From an uncultured Oscillospiraceae bacterium (lineage in GTDB: Bacteria; Bacillota; Clostridia; Oscillospirales; Oscillospiraceae), in contig CAAERF010000015.1 of assembly GCA_900758315.1 (NCBI GenBank), forward strand, positions 1-11,179: DNA of 11,179 nucleotides, written 5' to 3'. Below the pieces are notes generated by a model. The model worked only from the letters and a program-made list of their open reading frames with translations. It was not told the origin of the DNA and did not search any database. This document shows positions 1-5,637 of the stretch, in pieces. Positions within the stretch are counted from its first letter, which is position 1. Each line of letters begins with the position of its first letter. The translations under genes were made by a program, and so were the position numbers.

Positions 1-94
1 ACTTTCTGAAATTGATGGTGTTAAAGATCCGGATACTGTATCCGTTCTTCAAAAGGGCTTGGCCGCAGTCGATTACGATATCGCCTTTCGGGTC
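1..94 (-). pseudogene. virD4: VirD4-like type IV coupling protein, downstream fragment (interrupted)
   Basis: Read on the minus strand from position 94, the frame gives DPKGDIVIDCGQALLKNGY and then SIRIFNTINFRK, and runs off the window without a stop. This is the region just after the Walker A motif in VirD4/TraG-type coupling ATPases of Clostridia conjugative elements (the CD1115-type family), which hand the relaxosome to the secretion channel at the membrane. The N-terminal part lies at 11064-11179, on the other side of the inserted element. I see no convincing start codon or ribosome site for this fragment within the element, so it is probably untranslated while the element is integrated. 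An open frame also exists here on the plus strand, but the match to the interrupted protein settles the strand. Confidence 0.8.
87..94. other. Left attachment junction core (TTCGGGTC)
   Basis: This 8-bp sequence is repeated at 11086-11093 and marks the left junction between element and virD4-like gene. On the minus strand it reads GACCCGAA and encodes the DP(K/N) codons of the coupling protein. Left of it the coding frame of the host gene is intact; right of it the frame loses similarity. Large serine recombinases exchange at a central dinucleotide, here presumably within this core. Confidence 0.8.
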
Positions 95-99
95 GTTCC

Positions 100-105
100 T
101 GTCAA
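100..105 (-). promoter_or_regulatory. Outward-facing -35 hexamer TTGACA at the left end
   Basis: A perfect TTGACA lies on the minus strand, pointing out of the element. In the integrated state the hexamer 17 nt downstream is GATATC, a poor -10. In the excised circle it would sit exactly 17 nt before TATACT of the right end (11076-11081) and so drive the recombinase gene. The spacing is made of 5 nt of left end, the 8-nt core and 4 nt of right end. Confidence 0.7.
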
Positions 106-140
106 GATAGAAAACAGAAGTGTTGCATACGATTTTCAGC

Positions 141-320
141 TTAGAAATTATCTGCTTTCACATCATCACGCATCAGCCGCTTCATCTTGTCCTCCAAGGT
201 GTCCTTGCTCTCTGCGCTGAAATGAACGCCGATGATATAGGTGGTGCTGCCCATTCTCATGCTGAACGAGCCTGCCGGATTTGCTTTGGGTGTTTGAATT
301 GCTTTGTTGTTCTGTTCCAT
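141..320 (-). CDS. tnpW: Transposon-encoded protein TnpW
   Basis: This encodes a 59-residue protein starting MEQNNKAIQTPKANPAG, with the conserved core MRMGSTTYIIGVHFS followed by DTLEDKMKRLMRDD. This is the TnpW family, small proteins found near the ends of Tn4451-like and other Clostridia mobile elements; their molecular role is not established. The ATG at 318-320 is chosen because AAGGAGG lies 6-7 nt upstream; an earlier in-frame ATG at 392 has no such site and would add sequence that overlaps the leader hairpin. It is the last gene before the left end. A hairpin plus T-run (341-367) sits between its ribosome site and the upstream region, so expression may be attenuated. Confidence 0.85.
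   Translation of the reverse strand: MEQNNKAIQTPKANPAGSFSMRMGSTTYIIGVHFSAESKDTLEDKMKRLMRDDVKADNF
148..156 (+). repeat. Subterminal inverted repeat, left copy (TTATCTGCT)
   Basis: TTATCTGCT starts 53 nt inside the left core. Its inverted copy AGCAGATAA at 11022-11030 ends 55 nt inside the right core, so the two are nearly symmetrical. They are possible binding sites for the recombinase or a directionality factor. A shorter shared motif, AGATAGA, occurs nearer each end: plus strand 105-111 and minus strand 11063-11069. The left copy overlaps the last codons of tnpW. Confidence 0.45.
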
Positions 321-340
321 GCGATACCTCCTTGAAACGG

Positions 341-367
341 AAAAAGCCAGACAGGGTGTGTGTCGGC
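341..367 (-). terminator. Hairpin plus T5 in the tnpW leader (attenuator-like)
   Basis: On the minus strand GCCGACA pairs with TGTCTGGC (one bulged base, 7-nt loop) and is followed by TTTTT, ending 20 nt before the tnpW start codon. The form is that of an intrinsic terminator. Its place directly before a ribosome site, and not after a gene, suggests attenuation. Confidence 0.5.
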
Positions 368-560
368 AACGAAGTCCGGCAACGGGCTTCAAAAAACCTC
401 GAACATAGTCCTATCTGGTTCTTATACTGTTTTTGCTTTTTTCTTTGATTTCTCCGTTGCTTTCGTTGTCAGGCTTCTTAAAACCCTTATAAACAAAGGA
501 GATTTAAGGGATTAGCCCGGCAATGGGGTCGGCAACGGGATAGCAACCAGCCCTGCAACG
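365..560. repeat. Cluster of short GGCAACG-type repeats between vapE and tnpW
   Basis: The 250-nt space between the vapE stop and the tnpW start has no credible gene. It contains repeated GGCAAC-type units on the plus strand: GGCAACG at 365-371, 378-384 and 531-537, GGCAATG at 519-525, GCAACC at 543-548 and GCAACG at 555-560. The stretch 530-548 is an imperfect inverted copy of 644-665 in the end of vapE, so the transcript could fold back on the vapE tail. A weak hairpin, CCCTTA/TAAGGG, lies at about 484-510 and is followed by TTTT on the minus strand. Function unknown. Confidence 0.4.
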
Positions 561-571
561 AGGTCGATTTT

Positions 572-1933
572 TTAGAATGGAAGCTCTATCTGTTGGGCTT
601 CTTCCTCTGTCAGCTCACGAAAACCGTCCGGCAAATCAGAGCCGGTTGCCGATAGCTCGTTGCCGGAATCGGCTCGTTCCCAACCTCGCTGTCTGCCGTA
701 CTTGGCAAAGATTCGGGGATTGGAGAACGGTGTCCAGCCCTCGATGCTGTTGTTCATGATTTCATTGATCTCTCGGATTTCCCATTGCTTCGGCTCGTCA
801 AAGGAATGGTTCAGAGCTTCTGCATAGATCAGCTTGGAGCAGACCTGTGTGCCATTGAAATTATCAAGGAAAGACTGAATCAGTCCTGCCTTGGTGTCCT
901 CCGGCATGAACTGCTTTTGCAGCTCCCGCAGCTCCTTGTTCATTTGCTTGGAGAGAGTCAGGCGAAAAGAGCCGCTACGATAGATGGTCATTGCTTCTGC
1001 CCACATCAGGTCGATATACGCCCTCGATGCGGCTTCATCTTCCAGAATATGAACCTCGGCTCGTTCCGGGTGTACCATGATGGGCAGGAACCTTCGGTTG
1101 CCGCTTCGGTCAAGGGGCAGGAAGTCCATCGTATTGGAGCTGCCGCCGAACACGCATTGCCGCAATCGGTCTGCTGGGTGGGTTTCATACGGCACTTTAT
1201 AGGTTTCCTTTGCCCTGCTGATAAAGGACTTAATATCCTCAATGCTTTTGGCGTTGGCTGTGGCAATCATCTCGGACATTTCGATAATCCAATGTCCCTG
1301 CATCTTGCGGTAAACATTGTCATCGTCAATCCGTTTCAGGTCATCGGAAAACCACTCGTCTTTGATTGCCAGCAGCCGGAAGAAGGTGGACTTTCCTGCA
1401 CCTTGTCCTCCGACCAGACAGAGCATGGTTTCAAACTTGCTTCCCGGCTTGAATACCCGGCTGATTGCGCCCAGCATGAACAGCCGCAGACATTCATAGG
1501 TGAACTCGCTTTCCTCAGCTCCAAGGAAATGGGGCAGGGCGCAGCGGATGCGCTCGGTGCCGTCCCATGTGAGCCCATTCAGGTAGTCACGGATGGGGTG
1601 ATACTTGTTGCAGTCAGCGACAATGGAGATTGCTTTCTGGATTTTCTTTTCGCTGGTCAGCGTGTACTGATCTTCCAGATAGAGCATCAGATAATTCAAA
1701 TCCGTATCGTTCAAGGTCGTTGTCGGCTTGCTCCACCAGAGCGGCTTCACAATATCAATGCGCTCCGTCAGGATGTTGTAGCGGATCGCTCCTTCCAGCT
1801 TCGGGTCATTCTGAAATACCGTCAGGCAGTTTCGGATGCTGTTTTTGACAGCTCCGTTATCGGTCGAGTCCAGACTTCCTCTGACTTCCTCCACGGTCAT
1901 GCTCGTCTGGGTGTTCTGCAAATCGTTGCTCAA
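572..1933 (-). CDS. vapE: VapE-type virulence-associated E family P-loop helicase
   Basis: The 453-residue protein has the virulence-associated E layout. An N-terminal region (about 1-165) contains HPIRDYLNGLTWDGTERI at 112-129. It is followed by a P-loop ATPase core with Walker A GGQGAGKST at 175-183, a Walker B-like WIIEMSEM at 215-222, a sensor-like VFGGSSNTMDFL at 261-272 and an arginine-rich NRRF at 279-282. Members resemble superfamily 3 replication helicases and are usually paired with primase domains in phages, satellites and mobile elements. The start is a TTG, supported by GAGGTG 7 nt upstream. It lies inside the end of the upstream primase-like gene (77-bp overlap in another frame), which suggests translational coupling. 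The likely role is replication or complementary-strand synthesis of the excised or transferred element. The family is secure; the role is inferred. Confidence 0.88.
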   Translation of the reverse strand: MSNDLQNTQTSMTVEEVRGSLDSTDNGAVKNSIRNCLTVFQNDPKLEGAIRYNILTERIDIVKPLWWSKPTTTLNDTDLNYLMLYLEDQYTLTSEKKIQKAISIVADCNKYHPIRDYLNGLTWDGTERIRCALPHFLGAEESEFTYECLRLFMLGAISRVFKPGSKFETMLCLVGGQGAGKSTFFRLLAIKDEWFSDDLKRIDDDNVYRKMQGHWIIEMSEMIATANAKSIEDIKSFISRAKETYKVPYETHPADRLRQCVFGGSSNTMDFLPLDRSGNRRFLPIMVHPERAEVHILEDEAASRAYIDLMWAEAMTIYRSGSFRLTLSKQMNKELRELQKQFMPEDTKAGLIQSFLDNFNGTQVCSKLIYAEALNHSFDEPKQWEIREINEIMNNSIEGWTPFSNPRIFAKYGRQRGWERADSGNELSATGSDLPDGFRELTEEEAQQIELPF

Positions 1934-2483
1934 GTTTCATCACCTCTTTTCTTTGCTCGGCAACCAGAGCCTTCTTTTCCTCAGCTGTGCCATACAGAAG
2001 AACATCCAGCAGATATTCGATATGGCTTTCTCTTTGCAGAGCTTCCACGAACAGAGGATGCCATTCATCCTCCGGCTGCTTTGGTGCGTATTGCTGCTTC
2101 CATGTCCTGAGATGATGGAAGTAATCGGACAGCACCTTGTAGCATCTGCTTTCTTCCTGGCGGCATCTCTGTTCCGGGTTAGGCTCTCGGATATGGGGCT
2201 TGATTCTGTGTTTCTGCCTGTTGTCGTAGCTGATACCGAAATCGTCAGCCAGCTTAATAGCGGCGGCTTTGCTGGGCAGTCCGAACAGACGGGAAACAAA
2301 ATCAACTGCATCTCCGTCCGCTTGGCAAGCGAAACAATGGAAACGCTTGTCCACCTTCATGCTGGGATTCTTGTCATTGTGAAACGGGCAGACTGCCATG
2401 CCATGACGGCTGACCTGAATGCCGTACATCTCTGCCGCCTGTCGGGTGGTCAAATTCTGTTTGACCGCTTCAAATACATTCAT
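1857..2483 (-). CDS. CHC2 zinc-finger primase-like protein
   Basis: This encodes 208 residues. Near the N-terminus is the DnaG-type CHC2 zinc finger: C32 and H35 in VCPFHNDKNPSMKV, then C50 and C53 in FHCFACQADGD, followed by AVDFVSRLFGL. This domain recognises template in bacterial primases. The TOPRIM catalytic domain of full primases (about 600 residues) is absent, so the protein either needs a partner, perhaps VapE, or only binds DNA. The rest (90-208) is charged and I do not recognise a domain in it. ATG 2483 is chosen because AAGGAAG precedes it; an upstream in-frame start at 2516 falls inside the terminator hairpin. Its 3' end overlaps vapE by 77 bp. It lies about 65 nt after the relaxase gene, with a strong hairpin between. 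Confidence 0.85.
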   Translation of the reverse strand: MNVFEAVKQNLTTRQAAEMYGIQVSRHGMAVCPFHNDKNPSMKVDKRFHCFACQADGDAVDFVSRLFGLPSKAAAIKLADDFGISYDNRQKHRIKPHIREPNPEQRCRQEESRCYKVLSDYFHHLRTWKQQYAPKQPEDEWHPLFVEALQRESHIEYLLDVLLYGTAEEKKALVAEQRKEVMKLEQRFAEHPDEHDRGGSQRKSGLDR

Positions 2484-2504
2484 TGCTTCTTCCTTTCGGG
2501 GAAC

Positions 2505-2550
2505 AAAAAAAGACACCTGACATTTTCACAATGAAAACGGCAAGTGCCTT
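2505..2550 (-). terminator. Strong intrinsic terminator or attenuator between relaxase and primase genes
   Basis: On the minus strand AAGGCACTTG (from 2550) pairs over 10 positions, with two G-U pairs, with CAGGTGTCTT (to 2510). Inside is a second stem, CGTTTTCA/TGAAAATG, with loop TTG. A run of seven T follows (2511-2505). The stem begins in the relaxase stop codon, and the T-run ends 22 nt before the primase start. It would limit transcription of the primase-vapE genes unless read through. Confidence 0.8.
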
Positions 2551-4144
2551 ACAGTTCCATATTCTGTTTTTTCTGTTGCGGGGTTTTCTGCTCCTGCTGA
2601 TTGCTGCTCTGCTCTTGCAGAAACTTTATCTTTTCCGTGACGGAGTGCTTCGGTTCGGGCTTCTTCTCGACCTCGGACTGCTCCGGCATGAGGACTTTGC
2701 TGACCCAATAGCGAATATCTTTCATCGGCTGCAAGTCCTCCTTGGCGGTGGCAAGCTGTCCAGCAAGTTCGGTGTGGGTCGCTTTCAACTTGTCATATTC
2801 CGCTTGCAGGGAATCCAGATTGACATTCAAATCCACGCCCTGCTTTTTGAGATAGCGGAACGCTTTGTTGAAGCTGTCCAGCTCGTCCTTGTGGCTTTCT
2901 GCAAACGCTGCCTGTCGAGCTTTCCAGCCGATTTTCAGATACTTGTCATGAACCGCCTTGTGGGTCTGGCAGGCTGCCACGGCGTTCTGAATGCCGGTAA
3001 TGACCTTCATGCGGGCAGATGCTTTCTTCATGGCGGCGTTGATGCCCTTGGACTTCTCACTCATTCCTTGCAGGGCTGCATCCAAATCTTCCAGCGTGAA
3101 AAGCTCATGCTCTTTCAGATAGATGATGGCTTTGGAGACTGCCTTCAAATCATCGGTCGTGCCTTTCTGCTGACCGTATCTTGACCAGTCGCTGCGTTCT
3201 GCCTTTCGTAAGTTCAGATAGTCACGAAGCAGAAGAACCAGATCGGGCGAAGTGTTCTTTGCTTGTGCATCCGTTTCTGCAAAGACTTCCTTGGTCGCTT
3301 CCATAATGTCTGCAATCCAATTTCGCAGATTGCGGATTGTGCTGCGGATGGCATTCATCATACGGTTGGCGGCTTTAATATCTCGGTTGAGATTGCCAAT
3401 GTTGGTTTCAATGCCCTTGCGTTCCAGAGCGCAAACGGCGGCTCCCATGTGGACGGTCGGAATCTTATCCAGTCCCTGCCGTTCATAAGAGCGCATATCC
3501 ACTCGCTCAGGACTTCCGGCAAGTTCCAGATACTTGTTCTGAACAAGCTCCCAGCCGTGTCTCCATTCCTCGGCATGGTACTGCTCGTTCCAGTCAACAG
3601 TGTCCTCCTTGTGGCTTTTCCAGTTGCCGGAGGGAAGTCTGATACGCTCTCCGTTCTCGTCAAGGTCGTAAACCTTGCGGCTCTTGGGCAGCCACTTTCC
3701 GTTTTCGTCAATGGCTCTCATGGTCAGCATGATATGGCAATGGGGATTGTGTCCGGGAGGATCTGGGTCATGGATTGCAAAATCACAGCACATTCCCTTA
3801 GACACGAAATGCTCTTGGCAGTATTCCTGCATCATCTGCGGATACATTGCGGTTGGGGCTTCTCTCGGCAGGGCAACCACAAATCGCCTTGCAAGCTGGG
3901 AGTTCCATTGCTTCTCTACTTCCTCGGCTGCGTTCCAAAGTGTTGCTCGGTCAGCATATCCGGGTGGGGCATTGGTGGGCAACATGACCTCTGTGTAAAC
4001 CACCTCTTTCTTGTAAAGGTAGTTTTTCATCTTCTGGTCATACTCGGAAAACAGCTTCTCTCCGGCTTGGTAGGCAGCTCCGGCAACGGCAGAGCTGCCC
4101 TTGCTTCGCTGGACGATGCGGATTTCCAAATGTGGTACAGGCAT
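2549..4144 (-). CDS. mobQ: MobA/MobL (MobQ-type) relaxase
   Basis: The 531-residue DNA-nicking protein starts conjugative mobilisation by cutting oriT and staying linked to the 5' end. Motif I is at the N-terminus (VQRSKGSSAVAGAAYQAGEK, probable catalytic Tyr25). Motif III is HNPHCHIMLTMR, with the metal-binding histidines H132, H135 and H137. The segment from about 190 to 225 (EQYHAEEWR... RVDMRSYERQG) is also typical of MobA/MobL proteins. The C-terminal half (about 250-531) is lysine/glutamate-rich and probably coiled-coil, without the primase fusion of RSF1010 MobA. ATG 4144 is chosen because AAAGGAGG lies 11 nt upstream and the conserved N-terminus starts there. A longer frame from 4360 would cross the hairpins of the oriT region. 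An oriT candidate lies about 240-290 nt upstream. Confidence 0.92.
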   Translation of the reverse strand: MPVPHLEIRIVQRSKGSSAVAGAAYQAGEKLFSEYDQKMKNYLYKKEVVYTEVMLPTNAPPGYADRATLWNAAEEVEKQWNSQLARRFVVALPREAPTAMYPQMMQEYCQEHFVSKGMCCDFAIHDPDPPGHNPHCHIMLTMRAIDENGKWLPKSRKVYDLDENGERIRLPSGNWKSHKEDTVDWNEQYHAEEWRHGWELVQNKYLELAGSPERVDMRSYERQGLDKIPTVHMGAAVCALERKGIETNIGNLNRDIKAANRMMNAIRSTIRNLRNWIADIMEATKEVFAETDAQAKNTSPDLVLLLRDYLNLRKAERSDWSRYGQQKGTTDDLKAVSKAIIYLKEHELFTLEDLDAALQGMSEKSKGINAAMKKASARMKVITGIQNAVAACQTHKAVHDKYLKIGWKARQAAFAESHKDELDSFNKAFRYLKKQGVDLNVNLDSLQAEYDKLKATHTELAGQLATAKEDLQPMKDIRYWVSKVLMPEQSEVEKKPEPKHSVTEKIKFLQEQSSNQQEQKTPQQKKQNMEL

Positions 4145-4172
4145 CTTTGGTTGAACCTCCTTTCGATGGTAC

Positions 4173-4201
4173 AAAAAAGACCGATACTTTTCAGCACGGT
4201 C
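4173..4201 (-). terminator. Hairpin plus T6 in the relaxase leader (attenuator-like)
   Basis: On the minus strand GACCG (4201-4197) pairs with CGGTC (4183-4179), with a 13-nt loop, followed by TTTTTT. The T-run ends 28 nt before the relaxase start codon. The stem is short, so termination may be weak. The position matches the hairpins before tnpW, the primase gene and the DUF3847 gene. Confidence 0.45.
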
Positions 4202-4228
4202 GGGCGGGGGATATTCACTTGCTGTCGG

Positions 4229-4252
4229 GGAATGATTGCCTGCAATCGTTCC
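4229..4252. repeat. Inverted repeat in the relaxase upstream region
   Basis: GGAATGATTGC (4229-4239) and GCAATCGTTCC (4242-4252) form 11-bp arms with one mismatch (a wobble pair in one strand) and a 2-nt centre. It lies between the candidate nick region and the relaxase gene. It may be an extra relaxosome or replication signal, or a regulator site. No T-run follows. Confidence 0.5.
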
Positions 4253-4351
4253 TCGGCGGCAAGTCCACAAAGGGGTAGCGGGCAAAGCCAGCGCAGGGGA
4301 AGTGTAGCTTCCTCTGGATGATTGAAGCAAGGGACTTTTGCGGAAATCATC

Positions 4352-4433
4352 AAGCCCCATGCAATGGGCTTTCGGCAGAACGCAATCACCATCTTTAGGT
4401 GGTGTATAATTGCGCCCTTGTCTCCGTCAAGGG
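4352..4433. other. Candidate origin of transfer (oriT) of the RSF1010/MobQ type
   Basis: The sequence TAATTGCGCCCT at 4407-4418 resembles the nick region of RSF1010-like MobQ origins, whose core ends in TGCGCCCT. As in those origins, a stem-loop precedes it: CACCAT (4387-4392) and GTGGTG (4399-4404), one G-T pair, 6-nt loop. Next to it CCCTTG/CAAGGG (4415-4420, 4428-4433) forms another stem, and AAG-CCCAT/ATGGG-CTT (4352-4372) a third. CGCAAT/ATTGCG (4381-4386, 4409-4414) encloses the first stem. A divergent-looking promoter, TTGACG (4425-4430) and TATACA (4403-4408) with 16-nt spacing on the minus strand, overlaps the site, so relaxase binding could repress its own gene. Confidence 0.65.
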
Positions 4434-4738
4434 TTTTCGCCCTCGTCCGCTTCCTGCGTTTCTCTCCGGCTCTCAATCAGCAGATTCAGCTTCTTTTGAA
4501 CCGCTTCGCTCTGGAAGATGAAGGTCAGCAGCTCCATCACATCCTCATCGGTCAGGACGGTCGGCTCTTTCAAAAAGGTCTCCAACATTCCGGCACGAGT
4601 GCAAAGCCGATGGGTTCGCTCGCTTCTGGTCAGCCGTTTCAGCTCGTTCTGCAGTCGCTTCTCCTTGTGCTTGGCTGCGGTCAGCTTCCTCTCCGCAACA
4701 TACTGCTTGTGTCTCAGCTTTTCCAATTCTTCGCTCAT
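4427..4738 (-). CDS. DUF3847 family protein
   Basis: This encodes 103 residues: a charged N-terminal helix (MSEELEKLRHKQYVAERKLTAAKHKEKRLQNELKRL) that looks coiled-coil, then the typical RTHRLCTRAGMLETFL and a C-terminal acidic part. DUF3847 proteins occur next to relaxase genes in Clostridia mobile elements; by position and basic charge they may be relaxosome accessory proteins, but this is not established. ATG 4738 has AAAGGAG 9 nt upstream. An in-frame ATG at 4816 would add 26 residues, but has no ribosome site and reads through a terminator-like hairpin. The stop lies next to the oriT candidate. The gene may once have been continuous with the operon now found at 7087 and above, before the restriction cassette arrived. 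Confidence 0.8.
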   Translation of the reverse strand: MSEELEKLRHKQYVAERKLTAAKHKEKRLQNELKRLTRSERTHRLCTRAGMLETFLKEPTVLTDEDVMELLTFIFQSEAVQKKLNLLIESRRETQEADEGENP

Positions 4739-4767
4739 GGGCAACTTCTCCTTTCTGATAATGGGCA

Positions 4768-4801
4768 AAACAAAAGCGACCAACTTTTTACGGTTGATCG
4801 C
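4768..4801 (-). terminator. Hairpin plus T-rich tail before the DUF3847 gene
   Basis: On the minus strand GCGATCAAC (4801-4793) pairs with GTTGGTCGC (4784-4776), one G-U pair, 8-nt loop, followed by TTTTGTTTTG. It ends about 25-30 nt before the chosen start codon. It fits either an attenuator of the mobilisation genes or a terminator protecting them from upstream reading. Confidence 0.6.
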
Positions 4802-4814
4802 CTTTGGCTTGGTC

Positions 4815-4830
4815 ATTAGAATGTTCTAAT
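4815..4830. promoter_or_regulatory. Palindrome, possible operator
   Basis: ATTAGAA (4815-4821) and TTCTAAT (4824-4830) are perfect 7-bp arms around TG. The palindrome lies 20-40 nt downstream of a minus-strand TATAAT (4852-4857) and before the DUF3847 leader, a usual place for a repressor site. The binding protein is unknown; the helix-turn-helix of the nearby methyltransferase is one candidate. Confidence 0.4.
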
Positions 4831-4851
4831 CGTATTTATAAAATTGCCTTG

Positions 4852-4857
4852 ATTATA
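4852..4857 (-). promoter_or_regulatory. Candidate -10 (TATAAT) for the mobilisation genes
   Basis: A perfect TATAAT lies on the minus strand, divergent from the endonuclease promoter. No good -35 lies 16-18 nt upstream (that place holds CATGCC), so the promoter would be weak or need an activator. The inverted repeat 4859-4878 sits directly upstream of it. Confidence 0.35.
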
Positions 4858-4858
4858 G

Positions 4859-4878
4859 TGCTGGGACTTGGCCCGGCA
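4859..4878. promoter_or_regulatory. Inverted repeat over the endonuclease -35, candidate operator
   Basis: TGCTGGG (4859-4865) and CCCGGCA (4872-4878) are 7-bp arms with one mismatch and a 6-nt centre. The right half covers the -35 of the endonuclease promoter, and the whole repeat abuts the divergent TATAAT. This is where a helix-turn-helix methyltransferase of the M.SsoII/M.EcoRII kind would act to repress or tune restriction. The link to this methyltransferase is inference. Confidence 0.45.
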
Positions 4879-4896
4879 TGACAAAAATGATACAAT
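4868..4896 (+). promoter_or_regulatory. Promoter of the restriction endonuclease gene
   Basis: TTGGCC (4868-4873, 4 of 6 consensus) and TACAAT (4891-4896, 5 of 6) are separated by exactly 17 nt. The start codon follows at 4933, with GGAGG at 4919-4923. The -35 contains a GGCCC (4870-4874), one of only four GGNCC sites in the window. Confidence 0.65.
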
Positions 4897-4932
4897 GGAA
4901 AATGAAGATTTTTATAAAGGAGGGTGATTGGC

Positions 4933-5637
4933 ATGACCGAAGCCGAACGCCAAGCAATACTTAGTAGTGCAAAGACCTTCTTTCGGACTCGTATTGCAGA
5001 AAACCATAAAGCCAACACAGAGAAGCTTACCAGTTTATCAAAGTTTAATATCAATCCGTTCACTCATAAGTATCTGGCTCAATTTGCTTTTGGTGATTCC
5101 TCTCCCGAGAGTATGGCAAAAGCACTGATTTATCCTCGGGTTCTGGGCACTTCAATTTCAACGACATTTGGCACGCAGTTACAATACTTTTGTAATGAAG
5201 TCTTATCGTCATACGCTTCTACCACTTCTGGCATTGATATTGAATTCATTGATGCTATTGATGGCCGTCGCAAGTATTGCCAAGTAAAAGCCGGGCCGAC
5301 CACAATTAACCACGATGATGTTGATACTATCAAGCGGCACTTCACTGCTATCCGCAATTTGGCACGAACCAATCATTTGGATTTAAATATCACCGATTGC
5401 ATTGTTGGCGTTTTTTATGGTACTGAAAGTTCTCTTTCCCAGTCGTATAAGCGTATTGATGAAGAATACCCCGTATATGTTGGAAAAGAGTTTTGGCATC
5501 GGCTAACTGGTGACAGTGATTTCTATTATGATCTTATCGATGCTTTTGCCGAAGTTGCCGATGAAATGGATAGTTCTGCAATGATTGGTCAAATTATTCA
5601 GCGTCTTGCTCATGAGATCGATGAAAACAATGCTTAA
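4933..5637 (+). CDS. Type II restriction endonuclease, EcoO109I-like (PmeII-type) family
   Basis: This encodes 234 residues, the only clear plus-strand gene. It shares with EcoO109I, in order, an INPF motif (40-43), a PD-(D/E)XK-like core around IDAIDGRRKYCQVKAG (106-121), GVFYG (159-163) and VYVGKEFWHRLTG (181-193). The enzyme should cut double-stranded DNA with magnesium. The ExK position reads QVK (117-119), so the acidic partner may come from elsewhere in the core. EcoO109I recognises RGGNCCY; a related GG/CC target is plausible here but not shown. ATG 4933 has GGAGG 9 nt upstream; the in-frame GTG at 4924 overlaps that site. The gene converges with the methyltransferase, and the stops overlap in TTAA. 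Base use is AT-richer than in the flanking element genes, a sign of separate acquisition. Confidence 0.82.
   Translation: MTEAERQAILSSAKTFFRTRIAENHKANTEKLTSLSKFNINPFTHKYLAQFAFGDSSPESMAKALIYPRVLGTSISTTFGTQLQYFCNEVLSSYASTTSGIDIEFIDAIDGRRKYCQVKAGPTTINHDDVDTIKRHFTAIRNLARTNHLDLNITDCIVGVFYGTESSLSQSYKRIDEEYPVYVGKEFWHRLTGDSDFYYDLIDAFAEVADEMDSSAMIGQIIQRLAHEIDENNA

Noticed and set aside
2..220. Open plus-strand frame at the left edge, readable as a protein
   Set aside because: The minus strand here continues the VirD4-like protein cut at the right edge, with the shared core and frame; the plus frame runs on into the antisense of tnpW.
785..2110. Long plus-strand open frame (441 codons) opposite vapE
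   Set aside because: It is the antisense shadow of vapE and the primase gene. It has no ribosome site and no recognisable domain, while the minus-strand frame has a complete P-loop helicase.
3263..4321. Plus-strand open frame of 352 codons opposite the relaxase gene
   Set aside because: Antisense shadow; low-complexity Leu/Ser/Gly translation and no motif, while the minus strand has the relaxase histidine motif.
4145..4360. Longer relaxase start at 4360
   Set aside because: The added 72 codons cross several hairpins, have no ribosome site and precede the conserved N-terminal motif. AAAGGAGG supports 4144.
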